Positions 1 to 8,455 of a DNA stretch of 64,000 bases are shown piece by piece. A program made the translations under genes and the position numbers. The stretch spans positions 372,001 to 436,000 of the forward strand of contig JAPZRU010000002.1 in NCBI GenBank assembly GCA_027531255.1. The letters are read 5' to 3'. The notes beneath the pieces are model-generated. The model saw nothing but the letters and a program-made list of their open reading frames with translations. It did not search any database and was not told the DNA's origin. The stretch is from Steroidobacteraceae bacterium. GTDB lineage: Bacteria > Pseudomonadota > Gammaproteobacteria > Steroidobacterales > Steroidobacteraceae. Numbering within the stretch: the stretch's first letter is position 1; each line of letters begins with the position of its first letter.

Positions 1-157
1 CCAGCAGGGCATCACCGGCAGCGTGTTCGAGGGGCGCTACCGCCGCGACGGCGAGCGCGTGATCCCGACGATCGCCGGACGCGCGTGGGTGAATGCCGAG
101 GCGACGCTGCTGCTCGATCCCGAAGACCCGCTGTGCTGGGGGCTGCGGGCCGGCTGA
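1..157 (+). CDS. Proline racemase / hydroxyproline epimerase family protein, C-terminal end only
   Basis: Only the last 51 codons are in the window, read from base 2 and ending in TGA at 155-157. The peptide carries the family's typical C-terminal strand pattern: GITGSVFEGR, then VIPTIAGRAWV, then a TLLLDPEDP segment just before the stop. Members of this family invert the alpha-carbon of proline or 4-hydroxyproline with a pair of cysteines; both cysteine motifs would lie upstream of the window, so the exact substrate and the integrity of the active site cannot be judged. The end matches the usual family end, so the gene is probably intact upstream. Confidence 0.75.
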   Translation, partial: QQGITGSVFEGRYRRDGERVIPTIAGRAWVNAEATLLLDPEDPLCWGLRAG

Positions 158-278
158 GCGGCCGACGCGATCGTCGCAAGCTACTGTTTCTGCGGGTAAA
201 AATCGCGCCTTATCCACCCGGGCGGGCGCCCTCGCGTAGGCTGCGGCAGCGACCGCAGCCAGAGAGGACGAGCCCGAG

Positions 279-737
279 ATGCCCGCACGCAGACTGTCGT
301 GGCGCGACAAGGTCGCCGCCGGCCGCGCCAGCAAGAAGGTGGTGCTCGACAAGCCGTTCGCCGGGATCCCGGCCGGCAGCACGCTGTTCATCGCGACGCC
401 GCAGATCGTCGAGCAGTACGTCCGCGAGATCCCGTCCGGCGAGGCGCGCACGCTCGTGCGGCTGCGCAACGAGCTCGCGCGCCGTCATCGCTGCGATGCG
501 ACCTGCCCCGTGTCCACCTCGATCTTCCTGAAGATGGTGGCCGAAGCCGCGTGGGAAGGTATCCAGGCCGGCGAACCGGTGACGCGGGTCGCGCCGTTCT
601 GGCGCGTGATCGAGCCGGGCACGCCGCTGGCGAAGAAGCTGAGCGTCGATCCCGCGTGGCTCGAGCGGCAGCGCGCGGTCGAGGGGCTCGAGAGCGCCGC
701 ACCGGCGCGAGCGACGCGCCGGCGCAGGAGCGGTTGA
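279..737 (+). CDS. MGMT-like (alkylguanine transferase fold) small protein without the usual catalytic motif
   Basis: A basic protein of 152 residues. The middle resembles the DNA-binding/transferase domain of O6-alkylguanine-DNA alkyltransferases as seen in a group of short proteins called MGMT family: a Pro-x-Gly-x-x-x-Thr turn (IPSGEART), a Leu-Ala-Arg-Arg-His helix, a conserved Cys-Pro (DATCPVST) and an FWRVI segment where true MGMT proteins have HRVV. The canonical PCHR cysteine motif is absent, so methyl transfer to this protein is not supported. The C-terminus is rich in Arg and Ala. The family placement rests on pattern memory and is moderate; the reading frame is well supported by length and codon use. 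Confidence 0.5.
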   Translation: MPARRLSWRDKVAAGRASKKVVLDKPFAGIPAGSTLFIATPQIVEQYVREIPSGEARTLVRLRNELARRHRCDATCPVSTSIFLKMVAEAAWEGIQAGEPVTRVAPFWRVIEPGTPLAKKLSVDPAWLERQRAVEGLESAAPARATRRRRSG

Positions 738-776
738 AGCCGGACGAGCGCGGGCCGCGCGTCGACCCCGTCGCGT

Positions 777-1565
777 TCAGCCTGCCGACAGCGCCGCCCA
801 CGTGGCGGCGTCGGCCGGGAACAGGTGTTCGACGCGCAGCGAAGCGACCGTCACGTCGAGCGGCGCGCCGAACGTCGTGAACGTGCTGAGGAAGCGCAGT
901 TCGCCGACCGGCGAGGCGAGTCGCGCGGTCACGACCGGCGGCGCGGACGCGGCGGCCCCCGCGGGCGCCGCGACGTGGAACGGCTCGGCGTGCGGGGCGA
1001 GCTCGGCCAGGATCGCGCGCAGTTCCGGCACGTGCAGCGCCTCGCGGCTCGCGCGCCGCCACGTCTCGCCGCAGATCTCGTCGGCGTTCAGGTAGAGACC
1101 GCGTATCCCGCCCGGCGCGAAAGTCGCGCGCAGCAGGTTCAGCGAGCCGTCGACCGGCAGGGCGCCGAGCCCGAGCAGCCGCGCGAGCCGCTGCAGGCCC
1201 TGGTTCGACTGCACGAGGTTCCAGGTCGCGTCGAGCACCAGCGCGGGAGCCGGGTCGTGGGCCTTCAGCAGGTGCTCGAGCGCCGCGCGTACGGGCCGCA
1301 GTTCCGGCGCGTCGAGCGGCCGGTGGCCGTAGACCGGCGCGTAGCCGGCGGCGAGCAGCGCGTCGTTGCGCTCGACCAGCGTCGCGCCGAGCGCCTCCAG
1401 CAGCGCCAGCAGCATCTCGCGACTCGGCTGCGCGCGGCCGGTCTCGATGCAGCTCAGGTGACGCTGCGAGACGCCGGCACGGAACGCGAGCTCCAGCTGG
1501 CTGAGCCGGCGCGCGGTGCGCAGTTCCTTCAGGCGGGTGCCGCCGGCCTTCGAGAGCGCGTGCAT
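777..1565 (-). CDS. XRE-type transcriptional regulator with MmyB-like ligand-binding domain
   Basis: A 262-residue protein. Residues about 10-65 form a helix-turn-helix of the Cro/CI (XRE) class with SQLELAFRAGVSQRHLS followed by the family signature ETGR. From about residue 100 the protein matches the MmyB-like C-terminal domain, which opens with ALVLDATWNLVQSN; in this family the domain is thought to bind a small hydrophobic ligand. The ATG at 1565 was chosen because it lies just before the DNA-binding domain; the frame stays open further upstream but gives only low-complexity residues. It is divergent from the membrane protein gene at 1676, whose promoter it might control. The target is not known. 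Confidence 0.85.
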   Translation of the reverse strand: MHALSKAGGTRLKELRTARRLSQLELAFRAGVSQRHLSCIETGRAQPSREMLLALLEALGATLVERNDALLAAGYAPVYGHRPLDAPELRPVRAALEHLLKAHDPAPALVLDATWNLVQSNQGLQRLARLLGLGALPVDGSLNLLRATFAPGGIRGLYLNADEICGETWRRASREALHVPELRAILAELAPHAEPFHVAAPAGAAASAPPVVTARLASPVGELRFLSTFTTFGAPLDVTVASLRVEHLFPADAATWAALSAG

Positions 1566-1675
1566 GGGCGGATCGTGCCGGGCGGGTGGCGGCGCGTCCA
1601 TGACCTCGGAGGTCGTTGCCGCCCGGCGCGGGTGGGCCGAGCATCGCCGCCCGACTGCACCCGGAAGCGAACGCG

Positions 1676-2176
1676 ATGGAGACGAAGACGGGACCCGGCA
1701 TGGCGAACGCGGCTCGCGGTCCGCGGGCGCTGGCCGCGGCAATCGTGGGGCTGGGGCTGTTCGGCGCCGCGCTCGTGGCGACGCCCGGGCCGATGCGCGA
1801 GTTCTTCTCGTGGATCGCGTACGGCTCGCCGGAGCGCGTCGCCGGCTTCGGGCCCGACGCGGTCGCCTACGTCGAACTGGTGCACGCGATCCTCGGCGCG
1901 ATGACCTTCGGGTGGGCCGTCACGCTGCTCGGCGTCGTCGGCTGGCTGTGGGCACGGCAGCCGCTCGTCGCGTGGTGGATCGTGGCGGGCTCGATCGGCG
2001 CGTGGTACGTGCCGGACACCGCGTACTCGCTGCTCGCGGGCTTCTGGCGCAACGCCTTGTTCAACTCCGCCTGTGCGCTGCCGTTCGCGATCGCTCTGGC
2101 GGTCGCCTACCCGGGTCGCGCGCACCGCGTCGGCACGGCGGTCGCCGCTCCCGGCACGACCGGGCGCGCACCATGA
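1676..2176 (+). CDS. Small multi-pass membrane protein of unknown function
   Basis: A protein of 166 residues from the ATG at 1676. Four hydrophobic stretches are visible: one near the N-terminus (ALAAAIVGLGLFGAALV), one around AILGAMTFGWAV, one in LVAWWIVAGSIGAWYV and one near the C-terminus (ACALPFAIALAV). I do not recognise a named family. Its end overlaps by 4 bases (ATGA at 2173) the start of a reading frame that is broken soon afterwards, which suggests it once headed a two-gene unit. The divergent XRE regulator upstream may control it (inference only). Confidence 0.6.
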   Translation: METKTGPGMANAARGPRALAAAIVGLGLFGAALVATPGPMREFFSWIAYGSPERVAGFGPDAVAYVELVHAILGAMTFGWAVTLLGVVGWLWARQPLVAWWIVAGSIGAWYVPDTAYSLLAGFWRNALFNSACALPFAIALAVAYPGRAHRVGTAVAAPGTTGRAP

Positions 2177-2243
2177 ACGCGTTCGTCGCGTTCGCCTACG
2201 GTGCGGTCGCCGTGCTGCATCTCGTGCCGGCGACCGGCGCGAC
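2173..2243 (+). pseudogene. Possible truncated 5' end of a membrane protein gene (NnrU-like start)
   Basis: An ATG coupled to the preceding stop (ATGA) opens a frame whose first residues, MNAFVAFAYGAVA, resemble the N-terminus of NnrU/isoprenylcysteine-methyltransferase-like membrane proteins. The resemblance ends after about 13 codons, and from 2244 the DNA instead encodes, on the other strand, part of an acetyltransferase. I read this as a 5' stump left by a deletion, but the match is too short to be certain. Confidence 0.25.
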
Positions 2244-2462
2244 CGACGCGGCGTCGTCCCGCGTGGTGATCGCGAGTATCCGCCCGAGGCCGAGGGCCTC
2301 GCGCGCATGGGCGAGCGTCGCCGCCGCGGCCTCGAACGCGTGGCCGCGGCCGCGGTGCGCCGGCAGGAACGCGAAGCCGAGGTCCGGCTCGGGGAGCGTC
2401 GGCCGCTTCAGCACGCCGCAGATCCCGATCGGCGCGTCGGCGGCGACGAGTTCGTCGACGAC
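2244..2462 (-). pseudogene. GNAT acetyltransferase fragment (RimJ/RimL type), both ends missing
   Basis: Seventy-three codons on the minus strand match the core of a RimJ/RimL-like GNAT acetyltransferase: a PIGICGVLKR strand, the GFAFLPAHRGRGHAFEA acetyl-CoA loop (motif Q/R-x-x-G-x-G/A variant RGRGHA) and a GRILAITTRDDAAS segment. The N-terminal half is absent, and the protein breaks off at AAS, exactly where intact proteins continue with a Leu-Leu-Glu-Lys-Leu-Gly-Phe helix. There is no plausible start codon with a ribosome site. It lies between fghA and the truncated gene at 2173, so this 350-base stretch holds no intact gene. Confidence 0.7.
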
Positions 2463-2524
2463 GAGGCGCTGGGTCGCGAACACCCGCCTGCCCGGTGCAG
2501 CGTCGTCGCTCGCGACGGGCGCGG

Positions 2525-3370
2525 TCACGCGCACAGCCGCCCGGCGTGGAAGCGCAGGTGGTCCTCGACGAAGGTCGCGACGAAGTAGTAGCCGTGGTCG
2601 TAGCCGGGGTGCATCCGCAGGTCGAACGGCTGGCCGGCCCGGCGCGCGGCGTCGGCGAAGATCTCGGGCCGCAGCTGTTCCGCGAGGAACCTGTCCGCGG
2701 TGCCCTGGTCGATCAGCAGCCGGTCGCCGCGCGGGCGCCGCGCGACCAGCACGGAGGCGTCGTAGTCGGCCCACGCGGCGCGGTCCTCGCCGAGGTAGCC
2801 GCCGAAGGCCTTCACACCCCACGGGCACTGCATCGGCGCGGCGATCGGCGCGAACGCGGACACCGAGCGGTAGAGCGACGGGTTGCGCAGCCCGCAGACC
2901 AGCGCGCCGTGGCCGCCCATCGAGTGGCCGAAGACGCCCTGCGCGTCCGCGCGCGCCGGGAAGTGCGCGGCGACCACCGCGGGGAGTTCCCGAGTGACAT
3001 ACGAGTACATCCGGTAGTGCTTCGCCCACGGCTCCTGCGTCGCGTCGACGTAGAAGCCGGCCGCGATGCCGAAGTCCCAGCTCGCGTCGTCGCCGGGCAG
3101 CCGCTCGCGCGGGCTCGTGTCGGGCGCGACCAGCATCAGCCCGAGTTCCGCCGCCACGCGCTGCGCGCCGGCCTTGATCGCGAACGTCTCCTCGGTGCAG
3201 GTCAGCCCGGCGAGCCAGTACAGCACCGGCACGGGTCCCGCCTGCGCCTGCGGCGGCCGGTACACCGAGAAGCGCATCGGCGCGCGGCACTCCGTGGAGG
3301 CGTGCCGGTAGTAGCCCTGCACGCCGCCGAAGCAGGCGTGCTCCGAGAGCGTCTCGAGGCCCGTGCTCAT
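2525..3370 (-). CDS. fghA: S-formylglutathione hydrolase
   Basis: A 281-residue alpha/beta hydrolase of the esterase D family, which cleaves S-formylglutathione to formate and glutathione in the cytoplasm. The nucleophile elbow GHSMGGHGAL is present near the middle, and the C-terminal catalytic histidine lies in the family motif YDHGYYF. The N-terminal YWLAGLTCTEETF region is also typical. The start ATG at 3370 follows the stop of adhC by 38 bases on the same strand, so the two steps of glutathione-dependent formaldehyde oxidation form an operon. Length is normal for the family. Confidence 0.95.
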   Translation of the reverse strand: MSTGLETLSEHACFGGVQGYYRHASTECRAPMRFSVYRPPQAQAGPVPVLYWLAGLTCTEETFAIKAGAQRVAAELGLMLVAPDTSPRERLPGDDASWDFGIAAGFYVDATQEPWAKHYRMYSYVTRELPAVVAAHFPARADAQGVFGHSMGGHGALVCGLRNPSLYRSVSAFAPIAAPMQCPWGVKAFGGYLGEDRAAWADYDASVLVARRPRGDRLLIDQGTADRFLAEQLRPEIFADAARRAGQPFDLRMHPGYDHGYYFVATFVEDHLRFHAGRLCA

Positions 3371-3408
3371 CTGCCGGTCTCCTGCGCCATCGCGACGTAG
3401 ACGGCCCT

Positions 3409-4518
3409 TCAGTACGTGACGACGCTGCGGATCGACTCGCCCGAGTGCATCAGGTCGAAGGCGTCGTTGATCCGGTCGAGCGGCATCACGTGCGTGATCA
3501 GCGGGTCGATCGCGATCTTCCCGTCCATGTACCAGTCGACGATCTTCGGCACGTCGGTGCGGCCGCGCGCGCCGCCGAACGCGGTGCCCTTCCAGACGCG
3601 GCCGGTGACCAGCTGGAACGGCCGCGTGCGGATCTCCTGCCCGGCGCCCGCGACGCCAATGATGATCGACTCGCCCCAGCCGCGGTGGCAGCACTCGAGT
3701 GCCTGGCGCATCAGGTCGACGTTGCCGACGCACTCGAAGGAGTAGTCCGCGCCGCCGCCGGTCAGAGCGACGAGGTACTGCACGAGGTCGCCCTCGACCT
3801 CCTTCGGGTTCACGAAGTGAGTCATCCCGAACCGCTCGGCGAGTTCCTTCCGCTTCGGGTTGATGTCGACGCCGACGATCATGTTCGCGCCGACCAGCCG
3901 CGCGCCCTGGATCACGTTCAGCCCGATGCCGCCGAGGCCGAACACGACCACGTTCGCGCCCGCCTCGACCTTCGCGGTGTTGATCACCGCGCCGATGCCG
4001 GTCGTCACGCCGCAGCCGATGTAGCAGACCTTGTCGAACGGCGCGTCCTCGCGGATCTTCGCGACCGCGATCTCCGGCAGCACCGTGTGGTTGGCGAACG
4101 TGCTGCAGCCCATGTAGTGGTGGATCTTCTCGCCGCCGATCGAGAAGCGGCTCGTGCCGTCCGGCATCACGCCCCTGCCCTGCGTCGCGCGGATCGCGGT
4201 GCACAGGTTCGTCTTGTGCGAGGTGCAGCTCTTGCACTCGCGGCACTCCGGCGTGTACAGGGGGATGACGTGGTCGCCCTTCTTCAGCGACTTCACGCCG
4301 GGCCCGACGTCGACCACCACGCCCGCGCCCTCGTGCCCGAAGATCACCGGGAACAGTCCCTCCGGGTCAGCGCCGGAGCGCGTGAACTCGTCGGTGTGGC
4401 AGACGCCGGTGGCCTTCAGTTCGATGAGCACCTCGCCGGCCCGCGGGCCGTCGAGATCCACTTCCACGACTTCGAGCGGCTTGCCTGCGGCGTACGCGAC
4501 CGCGGCGCGGGTCTTCAT
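3409..4518 (-). CDS. adhC: S-(hydroxymethyl)glutathione dehydrogenase / class III alcohol dehydrogenase
   Basis: A 369-residue zinc-dependent dehydrogenase that oxidises the formaldehyde-glutathione adduct with NAD+. Visible features are the catalytic-zinc segment [14 protein letters not shown] and GHEGAGVV, the structural zinc cysteines in PECRECKSC and CTAI, and the Rossmann motif [10 protein letters not shown]. The ATG at 4518 gives the canonical MKTRAAVAY start. It precedes fghA, and together they detoxify formaldehyde to formate. No formaldehyde sensor of the FrmR type is seen next to it; the upstream neighbour on the same strand is maiA, 73 bases away. Confidence 0.97.
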   Translation of the reverse strand: MKTRAAVAYAAGKPLEVVEVDLDGPRAGEVLIELKATGVCHTDEFTRSGADPEGLFPVIFGHEGAGVVVDVGPGVKSLKKGDHVIPLYTPECRECKSCTSHKTNLCTAIRATQGRGVMPDGTSRFSIGGEKIHHYMGCSTFANHTVLPEIAVAKIREDAPFDKVCYIGCGVTTGIGAVINTAKVEAGANVVVFGLGGIGLNVIQGARLVGANMIVGVDINPKRKELAERFGMTHFVNPKEVEGDLVQYLVALTGGGADYSFECVGNVDLMRQALECCHRGWGESIIIGVAGAGQEIRTRPFQLVTGRVWKGTAFGGARGRTDVPKIVDWYMDGKIAIDPLITHVMPLDRINDAFDLMHSGESIRSVVTY

Positions 4519-4591
4519 GCGGATTCTCCTTCGAACTGGCCCGGACAGGTTACTCCGGTCCGCCTTCCCCCTCCACGCCGGTCACGGGCCT

Positions 4592-5230
4592 TCACTCCGC
4601 GTCGGCCTGCGCCTCCGGCCGTGCCCGCGCGAAGGCGGGCAACTGCTCCAGCGCCGCGCCGATCGCAACGAGCGTCGGGTATGGCGCGAGCTCCGCGCCG
4701 AAGCGGCGGGCGTTGTAGAGCTGCGGCACGAGGCAGACGTCCGCCAGCGTCACCTCGCGCCCGTAGAGCACGCGACCCTCGGCCGAGTGGCGCTTCGCCA
4801 GTTCCTCGAGTGCGCGAAGGCCCTCGCCGATCCAGTGCCGGATCCATGCCGTCACCTGCTCCTCCGGCTGCGCGAGCGGCCCGCGCAGGTACTTGAGCAC
4901 CCGCAGGTTGTTGAGCGGGTGCACGTCGCACGCGATCGCCTGCGCGAGCGCGCGCACCTCGGCGCGCTCGAACGGCGTGCGCGGCAGCAGCGGCGGCTCG
5001 GGGTGCGTCTCGTCTAGGTACTCGATCGTCGCCAGCGACTGCGCGAGCACGCGGCCGCCGTCCTCGAGCGCCGGAATCAATCCCTGCGGGTTCAGCGCGA
5101 GATAGTCGGCGCTCCGCTGCTCGCCCTTCACGAGGTGCCGGTAGACCGGCTCCCACGCGAGTCCCTTCCACTCGAGCGCGATCCGCACGCGGTAGGCCGC
5201 CGAGCTGCGCCAGTAGGTGTAGAGCTTCAT
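4592..5230 (-). CDS. maiA: Maleylacetoacetate/maleylpyruvate isomerase, glutathione S-transferase zeta type
   Basis: A 212-residue zeta-class glutathione S-transferase that isomerises a maleyl to a fumaryl ring-cleavage product using glutathione as cofactor. The signature SSAAYRVRIAL (active-site serines) is at residues 9-19, followed by the glutathione-binding NPQGLIPALEDG and QSLATIEYLDE segments. The ATG overlaps the stop of the upstream fumarylacetoacetate-hydrolase family gene (ATGA at 5227-5230), so both are translated from one mRNA. Whether the substrate is maleylacetoacetate (homogentisate route) or maleylpyruvate (gentisate route) is unclear; the partner gene points to the latter. 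No ring-cleaving dioxygenase is in the window. Confidence 0.9.
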   Translation of the reverse strand: MKLYTYWRSSAAYRVRIALEWKGLAWEPVYRHLVKGEQRSADYLALNPQGLIPALEDGGRVLAQSLATIEYLDETHPEPPLLPRTPFERAEVRALAQAIACDVHPLNNLRVLKYLRGPLAQPEEQVTAWIRHWIGEGLRALEELAKRHSAEGRVLYGREVTLADVCLVPQLYNARRFGAELAPYPTLVAIGAALEQLPAFARARPEAQADAE

Positions 5231-5961
5231 CGGGCACCCGCCGCTGCGTCGACACCCGCGACTGCGCCCGGCGCGACGATCGCGTTCTCGAGCACGCCGA
5301 GCCCGTCGATGCCGGCCCGCACCACGTCGCCCGGCACCACGGCGCCTACGCCGGCCGGCGTGCCGGTGTAGATCAGGTCGCCGGGCTGCAGCTCGAAGTA
5401 ACGCGACAGCTCGGCGATCACCGCGCCGACGTTCCAGGTCATGTCCGCCACGTCCGCCTGCTGGCGGAGCACGCCGTTGACCTCGAGCCAGATGCGGCCG
5501 CGCGCGACGTGGCCGTGCTTGGCGACCGGTCGGATCGGCGCGATCGCCGCGGACCGGTCGAAGCCCTTCGCCGTGTCCCAAGGCTGCCCCTTCGCCTTCG
5601 CCGCCGCCTGCAGGTCGCGGCGGGTGTAGTCGTTGCCGACCGCATACCCATGGACGTGGTCGAGCGCCCGCGCCGGGTCGACGTCACGCCCGCCGGTGCC
5701 GATCGCGATCACCAGCTCCACCTCGTGGTGCAGGTTCGTCGTCCGCGGCGGATAGGGCAGCGGCTCGCCGCTCGCCACCAGCGCCGTCGCGGGCTTGTCG
5801 AAGAACACCGGCGGCTCGGTCCGCGGGTCGCCGCCCATCTCCCGGGTGTGGTCCGCGTAGTTCTTGCCGACGCAGTAGATCCGGTGAACCGGGAAGCGCT
5901 CGTCCGTGCCGGCGACGGCGACGGCGGGCAAGGGCGGCGGTGGGAACACGTAGCGAGTCAT
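5227..5961 (-). CDS. Fumarylacetoacetate hydrolase family protein, probably fumarylpyruvate hydrolase
   Basis: A 244-residue, single-domain member of the FAH family. The family core is clear: RIYCVGKNYADHTREM near the N-terminus, the metal-binding acidic residues in TTNLHHEVELVIAIG, the GNDYTRRDLQ segment and the C-terminal TGTPAGVG loop. Short proteins of this type hydrolyse fumarylpyruvate to fumarate and pyruvate in gentisate degradation, while others act on other acylpyruvates, so the exact substrate is inferred. It is translationally coupled to maiA and divergent from a MarR regulator 146 bases away. Confidence 0.88.
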   Translation of the reverse strand: MTRYVFPPPPLPAVAVAGTDERFPVHRIYCVGKNYADHTREMGGDPRTEPPVFFDKPATALVASGEPLPYPPRTTNLHHEVELVIAIGTGGRDVDPARALDHVHGYAVGNDYTRRDLQAAAKAKGQPWDTAKGFDRSAAIAPIRPVAKHGHVARGRIWLEVNGVLRQQADVADMTWNVGAVIAELSRYFELQPGDLIYTGTPAGVGAVVPGDVVRAGIDGLGVLENAIVAPGAVAGVDAAAGAR

Positions 5962-6107
5962 CGGGGATCCTGCGGACCGGTCGTGGCGCGCAAGGTTACG
6001 GCCCGCCTGCCGGGCAGCGAAAGCGTCTTGCGGTCGGTACGGCTTGTGGCTGCGGCCCTGCGTTTCCTACGCTGCCTTGCACTCGCCTGCTCCAGGACGC
6101 TGCGTCG

Positions 6108-6629
6108 ATGTCGAGGGTACTCCGCAATCCAGCGCCGGCCCTGCCGGATCCGCCCGCCACGCCATCCGCGCCGGGCTCCCGCCCGCCCTCGGCCGCCGAG
6201 TGGCTGGACAGTTCGGCCTGCTTCCAGCTGAAGCGCGCCCAGTCGCGCCTCACGCACGACTTCGCGGCGCGCTTCCACGACCGGGGCGTCACGTCGCCCC
6301 AGCTGACGCTGCTGCTGCTGATCGCCGCGCACCCCGGCATCTCGCAGAGCGCGCTGGCGCACGCGGTCGGCATCGAGCGCTCCACCCTCGGCGAATTCGT
6401 CGACCGCTTCGAGCACCAGGAGCTCGTGGAACGCCGCGCCAGCACCGAGGACCGTCGCAGCCACGCGCTGCACCTGACGCCGCACGGGCGGGAACTGCTG
6501 GACGAGCTGATGCCCGAGGCGATCCTGCACGAGGCGCAGGTGCTCGCGCCGCTGTCGCAGGTCGAGCGCCGCACGCTGTTCGACCTGCTCGCACGCATCG
6601 CGAACGCACCCGGCGGCGGCGTGCCCTGA
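6108..6629 (+). CDS. MarR family transcriptional regulator
   Basis: A 173-residue winged-helix regulator. The MarR core runs from about residue 35 to 160: the recognition region QSALAHAVGIERSTLGEFVDR followed by the wing DRRS in ERRASTEDRRSHAL and the dimer-forming C-terminal helix. The ATG at 6108 was preferred; upstream codons in the same frame look non-coding. The gene is divergent from the fumarylpyruvate hydrolase-maiA pair, so an aromatic-acid-responsive repressor of that pair is the natural guess. I could not pick out a convincing operator in the 146-base spacer. Confidence 0.88.
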   Translation: MSRVLRNPAPALPDPPATPSAPGSRPPSAAEWLDSSACFQLKRAQSRLTHDFAARFHDRGVTSPQLTLLLLIAAHPGISQSALAHAVGIERSTLGEFVDRFEHQELVERRASTEDRRSHALHLTPHGRELLDELMPEAILHEAQVLAPLSQVERRTLFDLLARIANAPGGGVP

Positions 6630-6721
6630 CGGCGGGGGCCTCCCCACGCAGGCGGCGTGCCCCGACCACGGCGACGGATCCTGCCGACGGCAGTCCGCCG
6701 TGACGACGGCACGGCCCGGCG

Positions 6722-8185
6722 TCACCGCAGCCGCTTGAGCCACTCCAGCTTCGACGCGGAGTACGGCGGGTAGCGCAGGCTCGGATCCGGCCAGCCCGCA
6801 CGCCGCATCACCGCCTTGAGGTGACTCAGGCGGTCGAAGCCGAGCTGCCCCTTGAACGCGCCGAGGCCACTCTCGCCGACGCCGCCGTGCGGCAACTCCG
6901 GCACGGCCTCGAACATCAGCACGTCGTTGATGCAGACCATGCCGGCGGACACTTCGTCGAGGAAACGCCGCTCCGCCTGCGCGTCGCGACCGAACAGGTA
7001 TGCCGCGAGCGGCTTCTCGCCAGCGCGCACGTGCGCCATCGCGGCATCCAGCGACTCGGCGCGCACGATCGGCAGGATCGGCCCGAAGATCTCCTCCTGC
7101 ATCGCCGGGGCGTCGGGCGCGACGTCCACCAGCACGGTCGGCGCGACGTAGCGCCGCGCGGCATCGGCCTCGCCGCCAACTGCGACGCGGCCGCTCGCCA
7201 GCAGCGACTGCAGGCGCGCGACGTGTCGCTCGTTGACGATCCGGCCGTAGTCGGGGGAGCGCGCGGGGTCGTCGCCGTACATCGCGTGGATCGTGCGGGC
7301 GAGCGCGGGCACCAGCTTGGCCTCGGTCGCGCGATCCGTCAGCACGTAATCGGGCGCGATGCAGATCTGGCCGGCATTGACGAACTTGCCCCACGCGATC
7401 CGCCGCGCGGCGAGCTCGACGTCGGCATCGGGCAGCACGAGGCACGGGCTCTTGCCGCCGAGTTCCAGCGTGACCGGCGTGAGGTGCCGCGCCGCGGCCG
7501 CCATCACGATGCGCGCGACGCGCGCGCTGCCGGTGTAGACGACGTGGTCGAAGCGCTGCTCGAGCAGCGCGGTGGTCTCCGGCACGCCGCCCTGCACCAC
7601 GCGCACCGCCTCGGGGTCGAGGTATTCCGGCACCCAGCGCGCGAGCGCGGCACTCGTCGCGGGCGCGAGTTCGGAGGGCTTCAGCACGACGGCATTGCCC
7701 GCGGCGAGCGCGGAGACCGCGGGGCACAGCGTGCCCTGGATGGGGTAGTTCCAGGCGCCGATCACGAGCACGACGCCGAGCGGCTCCGGCCGCAGCCAGC
7801 TGCGTCCCGGCTGGCCGACCAGCGGCGTCGGCACGCGGCGGTCGCGCATCCACCGTGCCACCCGGCGGCGCGCGTACGCCGCGTCGCCGGCCGCGTTCGA
7901 GGTCTCGCCGCTCCACGCCTCGACCGCGGGCTTCGCGAGGTCCTCGTGGAGCGCGGCGAGGAACTCGGCCTCGCGTTCCGTCATCAGGCGCTCGATGCCG
8001 GCCAGCTGGCGCTCGCGCCACTCCCGCGGGCGCGTGCGGCCCGAATCGTAGGCCGCGCGCACGGCGGCGACGAGCCGCGCCGCGTCGAAACCATCGGGGC
8101 TTCGCTGCGAGGTCGCCTCGCGAGATGCAGGAGCAACCGCGGTCGAGGCCGACGGGTTCGTCGAGATCGGGGGCGTAGCCGCCAT
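6722..8185 (-). CDS. Aldehyde dehydrogenase family protein (class 3 / coniferyl-aldehyde type)
   Basis: A 487-residue NAD(P)-dependent aldehyde dehydrogenase. It has the family's GAWNYPIQGTL substrate region, the glutamate motif TLELGGKSP and the nucleophilic cysteine in NAGQICIAPDYV. The C-terminal GGVGESGLGAFKG segment and the overall length match the class 3-like group that oxidises long-chain or aromatic aldehydes. A hydrophilic N-terminal extension of about 30 residues precedes the domain; the ATG at 8185 has a GGAGG-like site just upstream. The EamA transporter gene lies upstream on the same strand after a 270-base gap in which I see nothing else. Confidence 0.92.
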   Translation of the reverse strand: MAATPPISTNPSASTAVAPASREATSQRSPDGFDAARLVAAVRAAYDSGRTRPREWRERQLAGIERLMTEREAEFLAALHEDLAKPAVEAWSGETSNAAGDAAYARRRVARWMRDRRVPTPLVGQPGRSWLRPEPLGVVLVIGAWNYPIQGTLCPAVSALAAGNAVVLKPSELAPATSAALARWVPEYLDPEAVRVVQGGVPETTALLEQRFDHVVYTGSARVARIVMAAAARHLTPVTLELGGKSPCLVLPDADVELAARRIAWGKFVNAGQICIAPDYVLTDRATEAKLVPALARTIHAMYGDDPARSPDYGRIVNERHVARLQSLLASGRVAVGGEADAARRYVAPTVLVDVAPDAPAMQEEIFGPILPIVRAESLDAAMAHVRAGEKPLAAYLFGRDAQAERRFLDEVSAGMVCINDVLMFEAVPELPHGGVGESGLGAFKGQLGFDRLSHLKAVMRRAGWPDPSLRYPPYSASKLEWLKRLR

Positions 8186-8455
8186 CGCACACCTCCGGAG
8201 CGTGCGGCCCGCGGCTCCGGCGGCCGCCATGACGGCCGCCGCACGGGCTCGCCTTCGATTATGCGCCGACAGCGCGGTCGCGATGAACACCAGCGCGTTC
8301 GCGGTACCTTCGCGCAGCACCGTGCCCTGCAGCACGGCGAAATGCCACTCGCCGTCGGCGCGGAGTGCGCGATTCCCCGGTGCGCTTCGCCGGCCCGTGC
8401 GCGAAACCGCGGCAGGTGCGGCCGGACCGCGGGACCGCGCCGGTTGCATGGCGGC

